A program made the translations under genes and the position numbers. From positions 27,019,245 through 27,083,244 of the forward strand of contig JACMZG010000008.1 of NCBI GenBank assembly GCA_018340805.1: a stretch of 64,000 nucleotides of DNA, written 5' to 3'. Origin of the DNA: Microvelia longipes. Its lineage: Eukaryota > Arthropoda > Insecta > Hemiptera > Veliidae. The notes under the pieces were generated by a model. It did no database searches. It was given only the letters and a program-made list of their open reading frames with translations, and had not been told where the DNA came from. This document shows positions 11,146 to 22,983 of this stretch, piece by piece; position 1 is the stretch's first letter; every line of letters begins with the position of its first letter.

Positions 11146-11620
11146 CAGTATAACTTTGGCTAGTTGTGCTATCCACACTAGAAATTTGGCACGTATATAG
11201 CAAGGCAAAAGACTAACATATACGCTAAGTTTCATCTCATTATCTGCATTAATTCGATTTTTCTTAGATTGAAAAAAAAATATCGGAAAATAATCTGATT
11301 GAGTTGAAATTCGGTACAAGTGTATTCCTTTACATAATAAATAAGTATCTAAGTTTCGTTCTAATACGACTAGTATACCGTGTGTGGTTCGTTAAGCAGC
11401 ATCGAGCGTGATCAGTTCCTCGATGGGTAACCGCTGGAAATGAAACTGATGTATTAGCTAACTAAAGACGAGCGAAGTGAGTCCGAAGACGTTTTGTAGT
11501 TTAAATTTAATGACTTGTTTATTCTTAATATGAGCGAAGCGAGTCCGAAGTAGAAACGATGAGAGTAGCGAATCCAATGTGATGAGGAAAAGTTCTGAGG
11601 TACCCCTTACCCGATTTTTG
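11146..11620 (+). repeat. 5S-like interspersed repeat, 3' two thirds
   Basis: Runs from CTAGTTGTGCTATCCACA through ATTGAGTTGAAATTCGGTAC and the 5S-like block at 11391-11444 (GTTAAGCAGCATCGAGCGTG, CGATGGGTAACCGCTGGAAA). It continues to the family 3' end GAGGTACCCCTTACCCGATT at 11599. It lies head-to-tail with the previous copy. Confidence 0.75.
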
Positions 11621-12221
11621 GATTATTAATTGGTAAAAGAAAACCAGGGATTATATGTATAATATCTAATATATTAGATGTGCCTAATACTTTTATATGA
11701 GGAGTTACGGCTCTGCTACACCTAATTATATTATCGTATATTAAAATGTATTATGTTTTTATATGAGTTATTTGGTAACCACTTAAACTTCTTAAAACCC
11801 CTTAAATCACAATTGTATTAGCCCCATCCTCTTGACCTCATACTAAACCTAAGGGACCCAAACACAGAGTTTCTTTTAGCAAGAGGATGGCTGTAAATAA
11901 TTATCATTGTTAAAGAAAAGCCATTTCTAATAATTTATTTTTTAAGGACCTCCCTCTGTATTAGTGTCCTTTGCCAAAAATTGGATTTAGTTGTGAAGGT
12001 TATTACATATTATATGAATAGCTAAATATCTAAATGAAACGAAAATAATAAAACTAAAGAAACTAATATTATTCTAAAATCCCTAAAATTATTTAATTTC
12101 TGTTTTAAATTATAATTTCGTATACGCAGTAACTTGACAGCGAGCATGATAATAGTCTTTAAAATTTTCACATTTTCATTGTATTATCACGTTATCCTTA
12201 ACTTTAATACTTATATGTATA
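11621..12221. other. AT-rich DNA, nothing recognised
   Basis: A short ATATTAGA/TCTAATAT palindrome lies near 11665; no gene or repeat family member is identified. Confidence 0.4.

Positions 12222-12224
<3 letters not shown>

Positions 12225-12272
<48 letters not shown>
12225..12272. repeat. (TA)n microsatellite
   Basis: TA dinucleotide tract of about 48 bp with one TT break near the start. It gives artefactual Tyr-Ile open frames. Confidence 0.95.
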
Positions 12273-12276
<4 letters not shown>

Positions 12277-13885
12277 TAGTGCAGTTTATAATTATAAAAT
12301 GATAAGCAATTACGTGTGGTGATAATATTAAGAAATTAAATTAAACTTAAATATAAAAAAGGGGCTATGTATTACACTAAGCTTTCTTTTATTTCAAACA
12401 TAAGTTAAAACTAGAGCCTTATGATAATCATATCGAATTGGACATAATGAACATAACTGAACTTGACAGACGTTAAAGTGTTAGTAAGTCGTGATTTTTT
12501 GAGTATAGTATAGTATTTAAATTTTCTACCGGCAAACTTTATTTTTTTTGCCTTGAAATAATTATTAATCAGCGATAAGATCTCAATTAGAGTCAAGTTA
12601 CTGTGGTTCTAATTTAAAATTTTCTTTTTCCAAAATCCAAAAAATTATGTTAGCAACACTGCTTTTATGCAGGTTAGAAATTTTTTTTATCTAAGATGAT
12701 TTTTATTTTCAATGTAAAGTTTTTTAATATTTATTCAGTTTATTGGGTAAATAAAGTCATTACTCATCTAATATTTGTTAAGACTTTAATTTTTCTGTTC
12801 CCAACAGTTACTTTATCTATTATTTTATCTGGTATCAATTTTTAACGCCAGATACTTCTTATTTAATATCATTTATTAAACCAGGAATTTAAATGATTGG
12901 AAAAGGTGACGAACGACTCGGAAGCTTACAAGAAAACTAAAACAAAGTTGGCATAACCTGCAACAGCAGCATATTCTTTAGTGTTTAGAAGATTGTGGAA
13001 AGTTAAACATCTTAAAGGAGTTAAGGCAAAGGTGTCGATAGGGCGCTATAAAATTTATAGCTATGGCTTTGTTCCACGTAATTAACTGCCTCAGCAAGAA
13101 TAGCTGAGAGAAAACTCTCAGATTCCCTCTGATAATAAATTAGTACGTTTTTGTAATATATTGTTTCAGAAATATTGCTATAAATTATATCATGATACGA
13201 AATGAAATGTGGATCAATTTCCTTGATTTATCGGTTTGATCAACTGATTGTTTTAACTAGTGGACTTTAGTTGGAAAATTTATGTTTGTTTCTTTTTCTC
13301 AGAGCTTTGTGTTGAAAATCAAAAAGGTATTTTCTGTTATTTATTTTGTACTTTTAGTTTAATTTATTGGATTATATCTTCAGTTATTTCATTTTAATTA
13401 TTTAGGTCAGGTTACATTTAATTACTTAATAATTGCAGTGAACTGTTTATTATTTGGCGGCGACTAGATTTACGAGCTAAGCATGTCAGGTTAGGAATAA
13501 TAAAAATTCACTCAAGCATGACATAATTTTTTCGTGTGGTTTCTTATTGAGTACAACAACGTATATATCTGAACGTACCCTAAAAACTTATCCCAAGTTT
13601 TGGTACATTTTGTATTGTTCTAAAGTTAACCATAACAATGTGACACATCTTGTATTAACTTCTTTTAATAAAATAAATGTATTATGTGTTTTATATAAGA
13701 ATACTATTCTTAAATTCAAGATGACCGTGTATAATCACAGATGTTTTTACAAATCGAGTAATTTTCATAATCTAAGGTCTAGGGTATCGAGACCGAATTT
13801 ATTACGCCCTAGACGTGTTCTACATCAATCTTAATTTGACCTTGGCGATACCGAAGTAATACGAACTTAAGATTTGGCCTTGACA
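12273..13885. other. AT-rich DNA, no gene recognised
   Basis: A 95-codon open frame at 13547-13834 starts at a non-ATG codon and lacks recognisable features. Nothing else is supported. Confidence 0.35.
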
Positions 13886-13889
13886 TTTT

Positions 13890-13955
13890 GAGACAAGCGA
13901 AGTGGGTCCGAAGTTATTAGGAAAAACTTCGAGGTACCCTATATCCGATTTTTAT
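13890..13955 (+). repeat. 5S-like interspersed repeat, 3' terminal fragment
   Basis: ACAAGCGAAGTGGGTCCGAA then AAAACTTCGAGGTACCCTAT and a T-run: only the last ~65 bp of the family. Confidence 0.6.
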
Positions 13956-14207
13956 TTTAAAGTATTTTTGAGCTTACCTCACTAAGAAAGCTCTGTTTTT
14001 AAAAATATTCCAATTCTATCCTTAATAGTGACGAACTACGATGTTTAATATTTTTAACATACGTACATATTTTTATTTAAGAAAGTAATATTTTGACCTA
14101 TAAGAAAACTAAATTAAGTTATACCTACTTACAAAAACAAAATTATTTAAAGATTTTTAGGATCTGTAATGTAAACGCTGAAACCTGGACCTCTCATTTT
14201 TTTTTTT

Positions 14208-14897
14208 ATACCGTAGCTATATAGGAAAAGTATTGTGTTTGCAAAAAAAACCGAAACTGGGATGAAACCGGAATGTTTGTATCGTAGCGCCCAGTATATT
14301 CATGCTAGAGAGTTGAAAAACTCAGTACAAAAATCAGTCTTCCGCTGTAGTTGTGCGATTTGGAAAATATTTTTTTATAGCGTCATTAACCCACAATAAT
14401 GACTCAGCGAACATTTTGAAAAATTATTAAACGCGGAAAAATTATGTAATCGGATTGTGCTTTATCACGCATGTAGCTCTATGTATAAGAATAACATATG
14501 TGACAAGTTTCATCTTATTATCAGTGTTAGTTACATTTTTATTGAATGACTTAAGCACGTTTTATCAGAAAAAATGATTCAATTGAATTGAAATTTAGTA
14601 CAAGTATATACCTTTACTTAATATTTAAGTACAGTGAGTTTCTTTTTAATACAACAAGTATATCTATGATTGTTGTTAGATCATAAAAATTAAGCAGCAT
14701 TAAGCGTGGTCAGTGCTGTATGGGTAACTGGTGAGAATGAAACGGATGCATTTACTATCTGAGGACGAGCGAAGCAAGCTCGATGATATCCTGAAGTATA
14801 AATTTGGCGAAGTGTATATTCTGAGGACAGTGAGGATGAGCTTAGGGAATCCTATGTGATGAGGAAAAGTTCCGAGGTACCCCGTGCCCGATTTTTT
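14208..14897 (+). repeat. 5S-like interspersed repeat, most complete copy (~690 bp)
   Basis: Reference copy. The head CCGTAGCTATATAGGAAAAG is at 14211; CGTAGCGCCCAGTATATTCA at 14283; a TAGCGTCATTAACCCACAAT segment near 14380; ATTGAATTGAAATTTAGTAC at 14581. The 5S-like block is at 14690-14741 (TTAAGCAGCATTAAGCGTGG, TCAGTGCTGTATGGGTAAC). The end is GAGGTACCCCGTGCCCGATT followed by TTTTT. The 5S-like block sits about 200 bp before the T-run, so the last ~250 bp could be the pol III unit fused to an unrelated upstream part (inference). Confidence 0.8.
14690..14741 (+). promoter_or_regulatory. 5S-rRNA-like internal promoter block in repeat
   Basis: TTAAGCAGCAT..., GTCAGTGC and ATGGGTAAC correspond in order and spacing to box A, intermediate element and box C of the 5S gene internal control region, but with several changes (TAACTGG for TGACCGC). 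The sibling block at 11041-11094 is closer to 5S. Whether it still binds TFIIIA is unknown. Confidence 0.45.
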
Positions 14898-15639
14898 GCC
14901 GTTACTTTACTTTTTCCCCTAAAGTACTGTTTCTTTGTACGTTTCACCGATATGAATTATTGAAGTCTGTTTGTATGATATTAGAATATTATTTGAAATT
15001 TATTTTAATTAGATCTCCTTTATTGTAGTTTGAAAATTTACATAATGATATGACTCATTGTTATTCTTGTTTAGTTTGCAGTTATAATGTGTAATTAATT
15101 TATTTACGATGATCATAAACCAAGCATATCATTATCTTAAGCATTTTATAAATATTTAACAAAGTTCATACATTCCTCATTTTTGCTGAATATTTTCTGT
15201 TTTTTGTTTTTCTGTATTATGTTCCATTAATTAATTCTGCTATTCATAAATAAGTATAGTTCCAGGCTCCATAATTTAATCTTTAGCTTTTGTTTGTATT
15301 TATTATTTTTACATTTCCTCACCTTAGGTATAAAAGCTAAAGTATTCAGTTCACTCTAAAAATCCGAAGCTAGAGTTAAATCAGAATTATCCGTTTTAGG
15401 CTTCTGAGTCGAGGAGTGTAGTTAATAACCGGTGGACCAAATCATTAAAATTTGTTATTTTGTTTTATTTATTTATTATTTTATTCGTCTTTTTAATTGG
15501 TTTACTTGATTGATTATTTATTTTTCTTTTTTATTAGCTTTCTCTTGTTTTTCTGATTTATTATATATTTTGTTTGTTAGGCTAGGACTAATGATGACCT
15601 CTTGTTAGGTTAAAAGCGCTTTGCTATAAAGAAATATAT

Positions 15640-15960
15640 TTTTCTACGACGTTCTGAGTGGTTTCTATTGCTGTCCGTTTGTATAAATGTGCGTCTGTGT
15701 CTCGCTTCACTCACTCTGTGTTTATGCTATTAAGTTTGAACTTTGCACAAAAATCAGATTTTAGGTCTAGTTGTGTTACTCAGAAGATGACACTATCATA
15801 ACCTATTTTCCTGAGTCATCAAAAGTTTTAAAACAAGTGTTAAAATCAAAAATTTGACTGATGGAGTTGACATTTACTAAAAATGTTAATCTATACGTGG
15901 TCAATCGTTCCTCAAAATTTCATTGTGGTATTAGTCGCTTTCTTCATAATATTGACTATT
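15640..15960 (+). repeat. 5S-like interspersed repeat, 5' half only
   Basis: Starts near CTGAGTGGTTTC and continues with CTGTCCGTTTGTATAAATGT, TGTGTTTATGCTATTAAGTT, TAGGTCTAGTTGTG and CTGAGTCATC: the family's first half. The 5S-like block is missing. Confidence 0.6.
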
Positions 15961-15999
15961 AAATTTAGAGATTTGAACGGCCTATACAATCTCATTTGT

Positions 16000-17900
16000 T
16001 CAATGCTTTTCTACATTTTCTTTTCAACACATAATGGCTAGCACTAAAAATTTCATATCTGCTCAACTTTTAGTTATATATATTTAAGGGTGCCACACTT
16101 AAAATTATACAAAAATGTTTATTTACAATAGTCAAAATCATGACATTTATTACTTACAATTTAAACTCTCAAATCATATAATGTATATTGATATAAAATG
16201 TTGAGCTTATATTCATATAAATAACTCTACTAATAAAGATCTAGCCTGTCAAGTATTATCTCATATCTTCAGTACATTCGTGAACATGATATGAAAGAAT
16301 GCATTCCTATCCACCGTATTTTTTATTAAGAATGTATGCCTATTTAAGCTTTTATTAACTAAGAGTATTACAACTAACGATTCTGAGATCGATCGTTTGA
16401 GGTATTTACTGCTAGATGTAGAGAAAATATTAACATGCATTTTATTTGTAATTGTAAATATTAATCATTGATTTGTGTTCTTAAGCTTAAAATAAGGCAT
16501 ATTTATCTTTGGCAAAGTCTTTCTGATGTCGATAATTAAGCACCAAATTTAGGTTAAATGTCCAATTTTTAGACTTTGAGCACTTTTGCGCACTTAATTT
16601 ATGTTAAGTAACTCCTATGTTAAAGTAAATTAGCCAACTCAGTTGGACCACTCAATCACACATGTAGTAGAATGTAAGCTCCCGCATGTGTGTAATTATA
16701 ACTGATATAATTGATCAAGAAACGGTGTGTATATCTCGTGAAAAGTTAAGTTCATGATTATCAGTTTTTGTTCTAAAATAAAGTTGAAATCAATAAGTTT
16801 TTTGTGTTAAAATCCCGAACTTTGTTCATTTATTTTATATTGATGCAGCAGAGATGTTTATTTATTTAGTATAGATAAAAGAGAGAAACTTTCTTTATTT
16901 TTTATAAAAAAAGAACTATTATTATAAAAAAATAAGTTTCTACTTAAAACCATATAGTGGTATTGAATATGCGTTCTGGTTTATCTACCAGGGAATTAGA
17001 GCCAAAACCACAGAAATATTTTCAACCCTAGTTTAATTCGAGATGAACTGATTTCTAAAGAAGCGAAATAAAAACAAAAACTTTTTCAATAATACTTTTT
17101 TCACCGGAAAATTATACCAACTCAGGGGAAAAAAGAATAATTCTGATCACTACAGCACTGAATACGAATTACACTATTACAAGGATTAACCTTATTTCTT
17201 CTGCTTTTCTGTTAAAACTTTTTTAATTTCAGATATTTGTAGTTTTGATACTAATTTTATGCTCTGGTTACTTGCTTATAAGAAGTGATTTATCTGAAAT
17301 CGTAAAAATGGTTGAATAATCTAGTTTTTAGTATTTTTGTTCGAAACCTTCGTAACAATACTTCTATAACAAGCAAGGAGCTAAATGTAGACAATATCTT
17401 CAAGCAATAACTCTACCATCGCAAGAATATGAACGAAGACTAGCCATGTCATCTTGTTTTGTGGTGTGAAATCGATAGCTCTTATCTGTTAGCTGTCACA
17501 TTTTGTTTTGCTTATTCTTTTTTAAGCATCATAGTGCACATCATAGAGAAATCTAATAGTCATTTAGTCCCTTTATTACCTTTTATTGGTTAGAATTAAA
17601 ATATAATGCCTAAAACACTACACCCTAACAGACAAACATAAATACTTTTTCCGATACTAAATATACATAATTCTTTATTTAAATTCTTGGATGTGAAAAT
17701 TAATTTTCAATCATTTCACAAATTTGTTAAGTAACATTTTATTGTGAAAAATGATTTCTGGTGCTAGTTACCTTAAATTTCAATCACTTCTAGCACAGTT
17801 CTTGTGATATCCAAGTTTCAAATCAGGTAAATCTTTGACTTCATACGTGCGCTAACTTTTCATATATGACAGCTTGTTTTTAGTTGCCCTACAGTGTATC
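16000..17900. other. AT-rich intergenic DNA, nothing recognised
   Basis: No exon-like sequence, RNA gene or repeat relationship was found by eye. Confidence 0.35.
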
Positions 17901-17904
17901 GTTT

Positions 17905-18290
17905 AGTTTAAAAAGCATCTTGGGCTTGGGGATTGACCAATCAGAGGAGCCGCTACCAACCCATCACTTGAAAACAGAAAAAAATCCCTACTCCCATAAC
18001 CGCTGTAGGGAAATAACCTTTTTCCCGGCAATCATTCACTTCGTTTGTGGTTCTTCTTCTGTTTACATCGTTTTAAAAACTACTTTCAAATTAATCATGA
18101 AAATTATTTTATAAAATAAAACCACACAAAAGACATGTAAATAACATCGCCTATAAAACACGGATAAAATAACCTGATGTGTTTACAAAATATTTTCTCC
18201 CTCCCTTCTTGCAGTTTTTTTTTTAGAATCGGTGGTGCCTAAACTGACTTATCAAAATTTTTAAAGTTGCACAGTCTATGGGCAACTTTA
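17905..18290 (+). repeat. Repeat copy, inverted partner at 24690-25030
   Basis: The segment from GACCAATCAGAGGAGCCGC through CTTACGTTTGTGG-like and CACGGATAAAATAACC to AGAATCGG..GCCT is the reverse complement of 24690-25030 (GCGGC..TTTTTTGATTGGT, GGTTATTTTACCCGTGTTTT, ATGCCGATTCTAAAAAAAAT). The 76-codon frame at 17884-18114 lies in this repeat and has no recognisable protein. Confidence 0.75.
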
Positions 18291-18309
18291 AAAATCTTAG
18301 ATGAGAACT

Positions 18310-18850
18310 TTATAGGAATATAAAATGGGTACGTGGTACCTCGGAACATTTACTCGCCTGATTAGATTCGCTTTGCTCATCCTCAGTATACCAAAATCGC
18401 CAAATTTTTTCTGCAGCTCTTCTTCGGGCTTATTTCTCTCGTCGTCGTTAAACAGTAAATACATTCTACGTTCTTTTTTATTCCTAGCAGTTTCCCTTTC
18501 TAGGCACTGAACCGCTCAATGCTGCTTAACATTTATGATTAATCAAACACCATAAATAAACTTTTCGTATTAAAAAAAACTTAGTTTGTTTATTTATTAG
18601 GTAAATAGATACACTTGTATCAAATTTCAACTCAATTGGATTATTTGTTGATTTTTAACTGGACCTTAAAATTGATTTCGTATCAAGTTTCAATTTTCTA
18701 TAATAAATACACTGGGAGCTACGACGATAACAGATACACACACATACAGACAGACAACTTTGTGAAAACCACTTAAGAGGTTATAAAAACCTGAAACAGA
18801 TAACATAGAGAAATCTCGGATTAAAATTGTTTAGTGCAAACTAAAGTAAT
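18310..18850 (-). repeat. 5S-like interspersed repeat, minus orientation
   Basis: The family 3' end (GGTACGTGGTACCTCGGAAC read on plus) is at 18327. The partial 5S-like block is at 18501-18530 (TTAAGCAGCATTGAGCGG on minus). GATACACTTGTATCAAATTT is at 18607, and the family head is near 18790-18850. The middle part (around 18660) is shortened. Confidence 0.75.
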
Positions 18851-19039
18851 ATATAAACCAAGCAGAGAAACTCCCATACTGACACATGTAAAAAAATTCA
18901 GACCTGCCCGATCAGCTGATAGCTGACTCAAAAATAAAAAATTGCTAAAATTAGAATAACTGCGCATGCGCCTTTCGGATTTAGGTAATTTTATTTAATT
19001 TTATTGGCAACCCTGATAACATTAGGTGAGTTTTACATT
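18851..19039. other. Spacer, nothing recognised
   Basis: Short unassigned sequence before the MITE; it contains GCGCATGCGC at 18963, a perfect 10-bp palindrome. Confidence 0.4.
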
Positions 19040-19580
19040 CTTAGAATAATACTATATATAGAAGGAGCACAGGACCGTAAACACAATGTAATTCCACTGA
19101 TAACACGAAAGCCGGTTGACTGGTGCAACTAAGTAATGCTGCCAACCTGACAACAAAAAATTATTTTAAATATTTGTCATAAATATCTATTAATGAAGAA
19201 AGATCGTAAAGAACAAATATAATAACTTAAAAACACCTGCTGAGTATTTAATAAAACCGGTCTTAGATGACAAAGGGTGGCGGAATACAAGAATCTACAT
19301 TTAGTTGACGAAGACTACTTTTTATATATAATTTTAATAAATACGTTAAACTACCATTTAAAATCCTTTAAATATTGTAATGCACCGATATTTTTATAGT
19401 ATTTTATGAATAATCAATCATTAATTAATAATAGAACATAATAATTCAGCAACCGGAAGTATTGCCAACTTTTTTTTAGAAAATTGTATATTGTTAGGGT
19501 GGCAGCATTACTTAGTTGCACCAGTGAACCGGCTTTCGTGTTATCAGTAGTGCTCCTTCTATATATAGTATTATTCTAAG
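19040..19580. mobile_element. 541-bp MITE, copy 1 (8-bp TSD TTTACATT)
   Basis: Perfect 8-bp target duplication TTTACATT at 19032-19039 and 19581-19588. The terminal inverted repeats begin CTTAGAATAATACTATATAT and extend about 85-100 bp inward with few mismatches, including AAGCCGGTT and CAACTAAGTAATGCTGCCA. No coding capacity. Two more copies lie at 40887-41428 and 41652-42192. The 8-bp duplication points to a hAT-type or other 8-bp-target transposase; the ends do not carry a classical hAT CAG start. Confidence 0.92.
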
Positions 19581-19804
19581 TTTACATTTTATCGTGTTTT
19601 CGTACTTTAATATGTACGAGATAATTTAATGATGTTGTATTAAATTCTGCTAAATAATTGTTATAAATTTAGTTAAAAAGAGAAACTATAGTAAAGGTAA
19701 ACCACATGTTTTATTAAGATTTTGAAGAAAATTCAGACGAAAGTGTATTGCCTTAAAATTAGTTTTCTTTTATTACTTTAAAAAATAGGTTAAATTGCTT
19801 ATTA

Positions 19805-20190
19805 CAATTAATATTTGAAGGGAAAAAACAAATATCATTTGCAAAAATGTACTAAGTTAAGTAGTGCACACGAAAAAAAAGTTTAATTAGCCGCTCGTTT
19901 TAAGTAATTTAAACAAACCTAGTATTTAAAGATTCGGACTTAAACCACTATTGGATGTGGCAAAATGTATTTCTTACACAAATTATTAACATTACAAACT
20001 AAACTGTTCAAATAAATGCAATACAAACTAAAATTTTGAGTACCGTAAATAGTTTGTTTACATTTACTGGAATAAAACAAAATCGCGGCCATAGAAAAAT
20101 TTGAGCCAACTCCTAGTGGACAAAATGTGAACTACATGCCAGGTCTGACAGAAATCGCGTTCGTTTCCCTACTTATATTACTTTAGTGCA
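19805..20190 (+). repeat. ~390-bp dispersed repeat, copy 1 (empty-site copy)
   Basis: From ATTAATATTTGAAGGG through TTTAATTAGCCGCTCGTTTT, ACCGTAAATAGTTTGTTTAC and CAGGTCTGACAGAAATCGCG to TATTACTTTAGTGC. It matches 27560-27985 in direct orientation but lacks the small palindromic insertion found there at about 27837-27878. Confidence 0.85.
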
Positions 20191-20217
20191 AACACTGTAC
20201 CTATATACTAAGGGTAT

Positions 20218-20345
20218 AAATGAGGAAAACTCTATGCACATATAATCAAACCCCCTTACAAACGTGATTTTCTGATAAAAATTCAATAAAACCTGAATAT
20301 CATAACCCAATTTAACTATACTTAAATAATGATAACCTTCATTCG
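20218..20345 (+). repeat. ~115-bp direct repeat, copy 1
   Basis: ACAAACGTGATTTTCTGATA, AAAATTCAATAAAACCTGAA, TATCATAACCCAAT and TTCATTCGCAACAAAAAA recur nearly unchanged at 22873-22983. Confidence 0.9.
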
Positions 20346-20649
20346 CAACAAAAAAATACTTGATTAATATTTCAATAGAATCAGATTCAGTTACCCTCTC
20401 CACTTTATTACAAACTAGCGTGACATTATTATTTTTAGAAATGACTAAAATAACGTTTCATAACATTAACAAAGTTATTATTTGTTCTAAAAAGGGTTTA
20501 TTTTACTGGTCTATTGTTTTAAACGATTTGATATTTCAAAAGAGAAAATTATAATTCTGCTTTCTGCTTTATTTTGTTTGTTTTTACTCTCCTCTCCTTT
20601 TATGTTTTATTTTATTTTGCTTCCCTGTATTCTATTAATGGAGGGAAAG

Positions 20650-20845
20650 CTTTTTACATTTCTCATTTGCACTGTCTGTCTGTATGAGTGTGTCTAATAC
20701 GATTGTTACTCGCTGTGTGTCTATGCTAGAGAGTATAAACTTCGTGCAAACATCAAATCATTGGGTTTAGTTGTTCTTTCCTGAAAATATTTTTTTATAT
20801 GACGTCATTACCGTCATGAATCCACTATACCCTCTTCGCGCTAGT
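20650..20845 (+). repeat. 5S-like interspersed repeat, 5' fragment
   Basis: CTGTCTGTCTGTATGAGTGT, GTGTCTATGCTAGAGAGTAT, GGGTTTAGTTGTTC and ATGACGTCATTACCGTCATG match the family's first half; it then stops. Confidence 0.65.
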
Positions 20846-20866
20846 ATTGTAATTTTAAAGAAAATA

Positions 20867-21120
20867 TTATATTATGCTCCTAGGCAGCAAAATGGAATTT
20901 TGCAGACGAGTTTTATAAATTAGCCCCCGAGCCGAAGGCGAGGGCAGGCTATCGGCGCAAGCCGAGGCTGGTAAATAACCTATTTGACTGACGAGGCGAA
21001 GCCGAGTAAGGCAAATGTCTATTTGGCTGCAGAGGCGGTGCCGATGCGGACAAATGCTTGAACGAGTCAGCAATGTTTCCTTTGCTGCATAGTAGCATAT
21101 ATTATTTTATCTACTTACGG
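20867..21120. repeat. GC-rich GCCGAGGCG-type repeat block
   Basis: A GC-rich patch with repeated GAGCCGAAGGCGAGG, GCAAGCCGAGGC, ACGAGGCGAAGCCGAG and AGAGGCGGTGCCGA units. It is bounded by GCAGCAAAATGGAATTTTGC at 20886 and TTTGCTGCATAGTAG at 21080. Its composition contrasts sharply with the flanks. The 68-codon minus-strand frame here is a by-product. Confidence 0.6.
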
Positions 21121-21600
21121 CAGAAAAAAATATACAAGAGTTAATTATTCTTCAAAATATAACGTTTAATCTTTGTGAAAAAAATACAATTGACTGACAC
21201 CAATCTTTGAATATATTATAAGTTTTTAAATACTTACTGCGAGATTTTGCTGGCAGTAAAGACTGTTTTGAAGTTGATGCAATACCTAATATATTAGGTG
21301 GCGTGTGGTCCAGTAATTCAACAATGTTTCTATGTTTATTCTCCGTATTCTTTATCTGATTCAATATGATTATTAGCAACTTTTCGTTTGTTTATAAAAG
21401 TTATCGTTTATATACGTTTTATATTTCCTACTACCTAAATTTAAACAAAGTAAATGAACAAAAAAACTCGATGACACAAATTTGACAACTTATGGTAAAA
21501 AATTAAAACAAGTCGTAGATATCAGGGTTGCCAACTTTATTTTTTTAAAATATACCTATTATAAAGTTTTTTGTTAAAAAAATATATTTGTATTATAGTC

Positions 21601-22471
21601 CGACACACGGCTAAAATCAATTGACAGCGCGCCAAAAATCTGTGAGGGAAAGAATTCTATTGGTTCAGACCGACCCCGCTCTTTCCCCCTCCACCTCATG
21701 CCAACCTCGGTATAAAAAAATACCTTTTTTCGTAAATAAACATAAAAAAGGCAACACTGGTTTGTAAATATTTGTAACCTCGCGTCGCTTTTATTTCCCT
21801 TATTGTGCATATTGATCTGTTCGAGTTCGTTTCGTTTTCTTCCAATCTGTTCAATTCATCCAATTATTGCAAAGTTGTATGATCTGAGTGCCTATATTTG
21901 ACACTTGGACATTGACGTATTCTTCAAGCATTTCTTGCTATTTGAGTACAGCGCAGGTTCTGTGCTCTGTCAACCAAAAGACAGCATTTTTTTTTGAAAA
22001 TGCCATGTCTTTCAATAGATGACAGTCTTGAATGCATATTTTGTTATATTATTTTTATAATATGAAACACAAAAAAGCAGTTTGTTTAGGAAAAAAGTAA
22101 TTATAGCTGACAATTTATTTAAATCGTCATACTTTTATCAAAGAACTATTATGATCCATTGCATTACGTAATTACCAACTTTAACTCCACTTAATTCATA
22201 CATCCCGAACAAATTTAAAGTAACACTTAGTTGGTAAATTTATAAGATACAACTATATTCCTTCTTAAAAAGTAAATAAAGAATTTTTAAAAATAAAAAA
22301 TACGATATCAAATAAAAACAAATAATAAAATTCAAAACATAACCTTACTTTCAGTGTTGCCAGAGTAGGGAATTTTTTTGTTACATAAAAGAAGGGATTT
22401 TTTTATTAAAAAAAGATGGTTGAAAGCATTGTGATTTTGGCGGGCTGTCAATTGATTTTAGCCGTGTGTCG
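21601..22471. mobile_element. ~870-bp TIR element
   Basis: The left terminus CGACACACGGCTAAAATCAA continues TTGACAGCGCGCCAAAA; the right terminus is its inverse (TTTTGGCGGGCTGTCAATTG, ATTTTAGCCGTGTGTCG) with one mismatch over about 38 bp. Both ends abut TATTATA, but the left copy is set off by three bases, so TA or TATTATA may be the target. No transposase frame is seen, so it is non-autonomous. Confidence 0.8.
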
Positions 22472-22872
22472 TATTATAATAATAATAATTATACCGTAAT
22501 ATATTGTGATATTTATTAAAAAAATATAAAAAACAAGCTCAAAGAATCATTGCTGACAAAGTGAAAACCACTAAATTTACTTAATAACCTGCAACATAAT
22601 AACCTCAAATAATTTAATTTCTCCTCCTTGGGAGTTTTGACTTTTATACCATTATATTTAAATGTACCATAACTCCCTAGGAGGTTTAGTATTACCAAGC
22701 AATTTTCCCGTATTGTTTTTAAATATTTTGTTGACAGTGTATGCAAAATGATATTTTGCAGCTTAAAAACAGATCGGTAATGAGCAATTTTGCAGCCGTA
22801 AGTAGATAAAAGTATTTACTTTTTTTCTAATGTTTATTTAGTGTGGGCATTATTTTGGTAATATATTTAATA

Positions 22873-22983
22873 AACCACCTCACAAACGTGATTTTCTGAT
22901 AAAAATTCAATAAAACCTGAATATCATAACCCAATACTTTCAATACTTAAATAATGATAACTTTCATTCGCAACAAAAAATAC
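22873..22983 (+). repeat. ~115-bp direct repeat, copy 2
   Basis: Nearly identical to 20233-20353, differing by a small replacement in the middle (ACTTTCAATACTT for TTAACTATACTT). The high identity suggests a recent duplication or the ends of one larger composite element spanning 20.2-23.0 kb. Confidence 0.9.

Noticed and set aside
17884..18114. 76-codon frame
   Set aside because: Lies in a dispersed repeat whose inverted copy does not keep the frame; non-ATG start.
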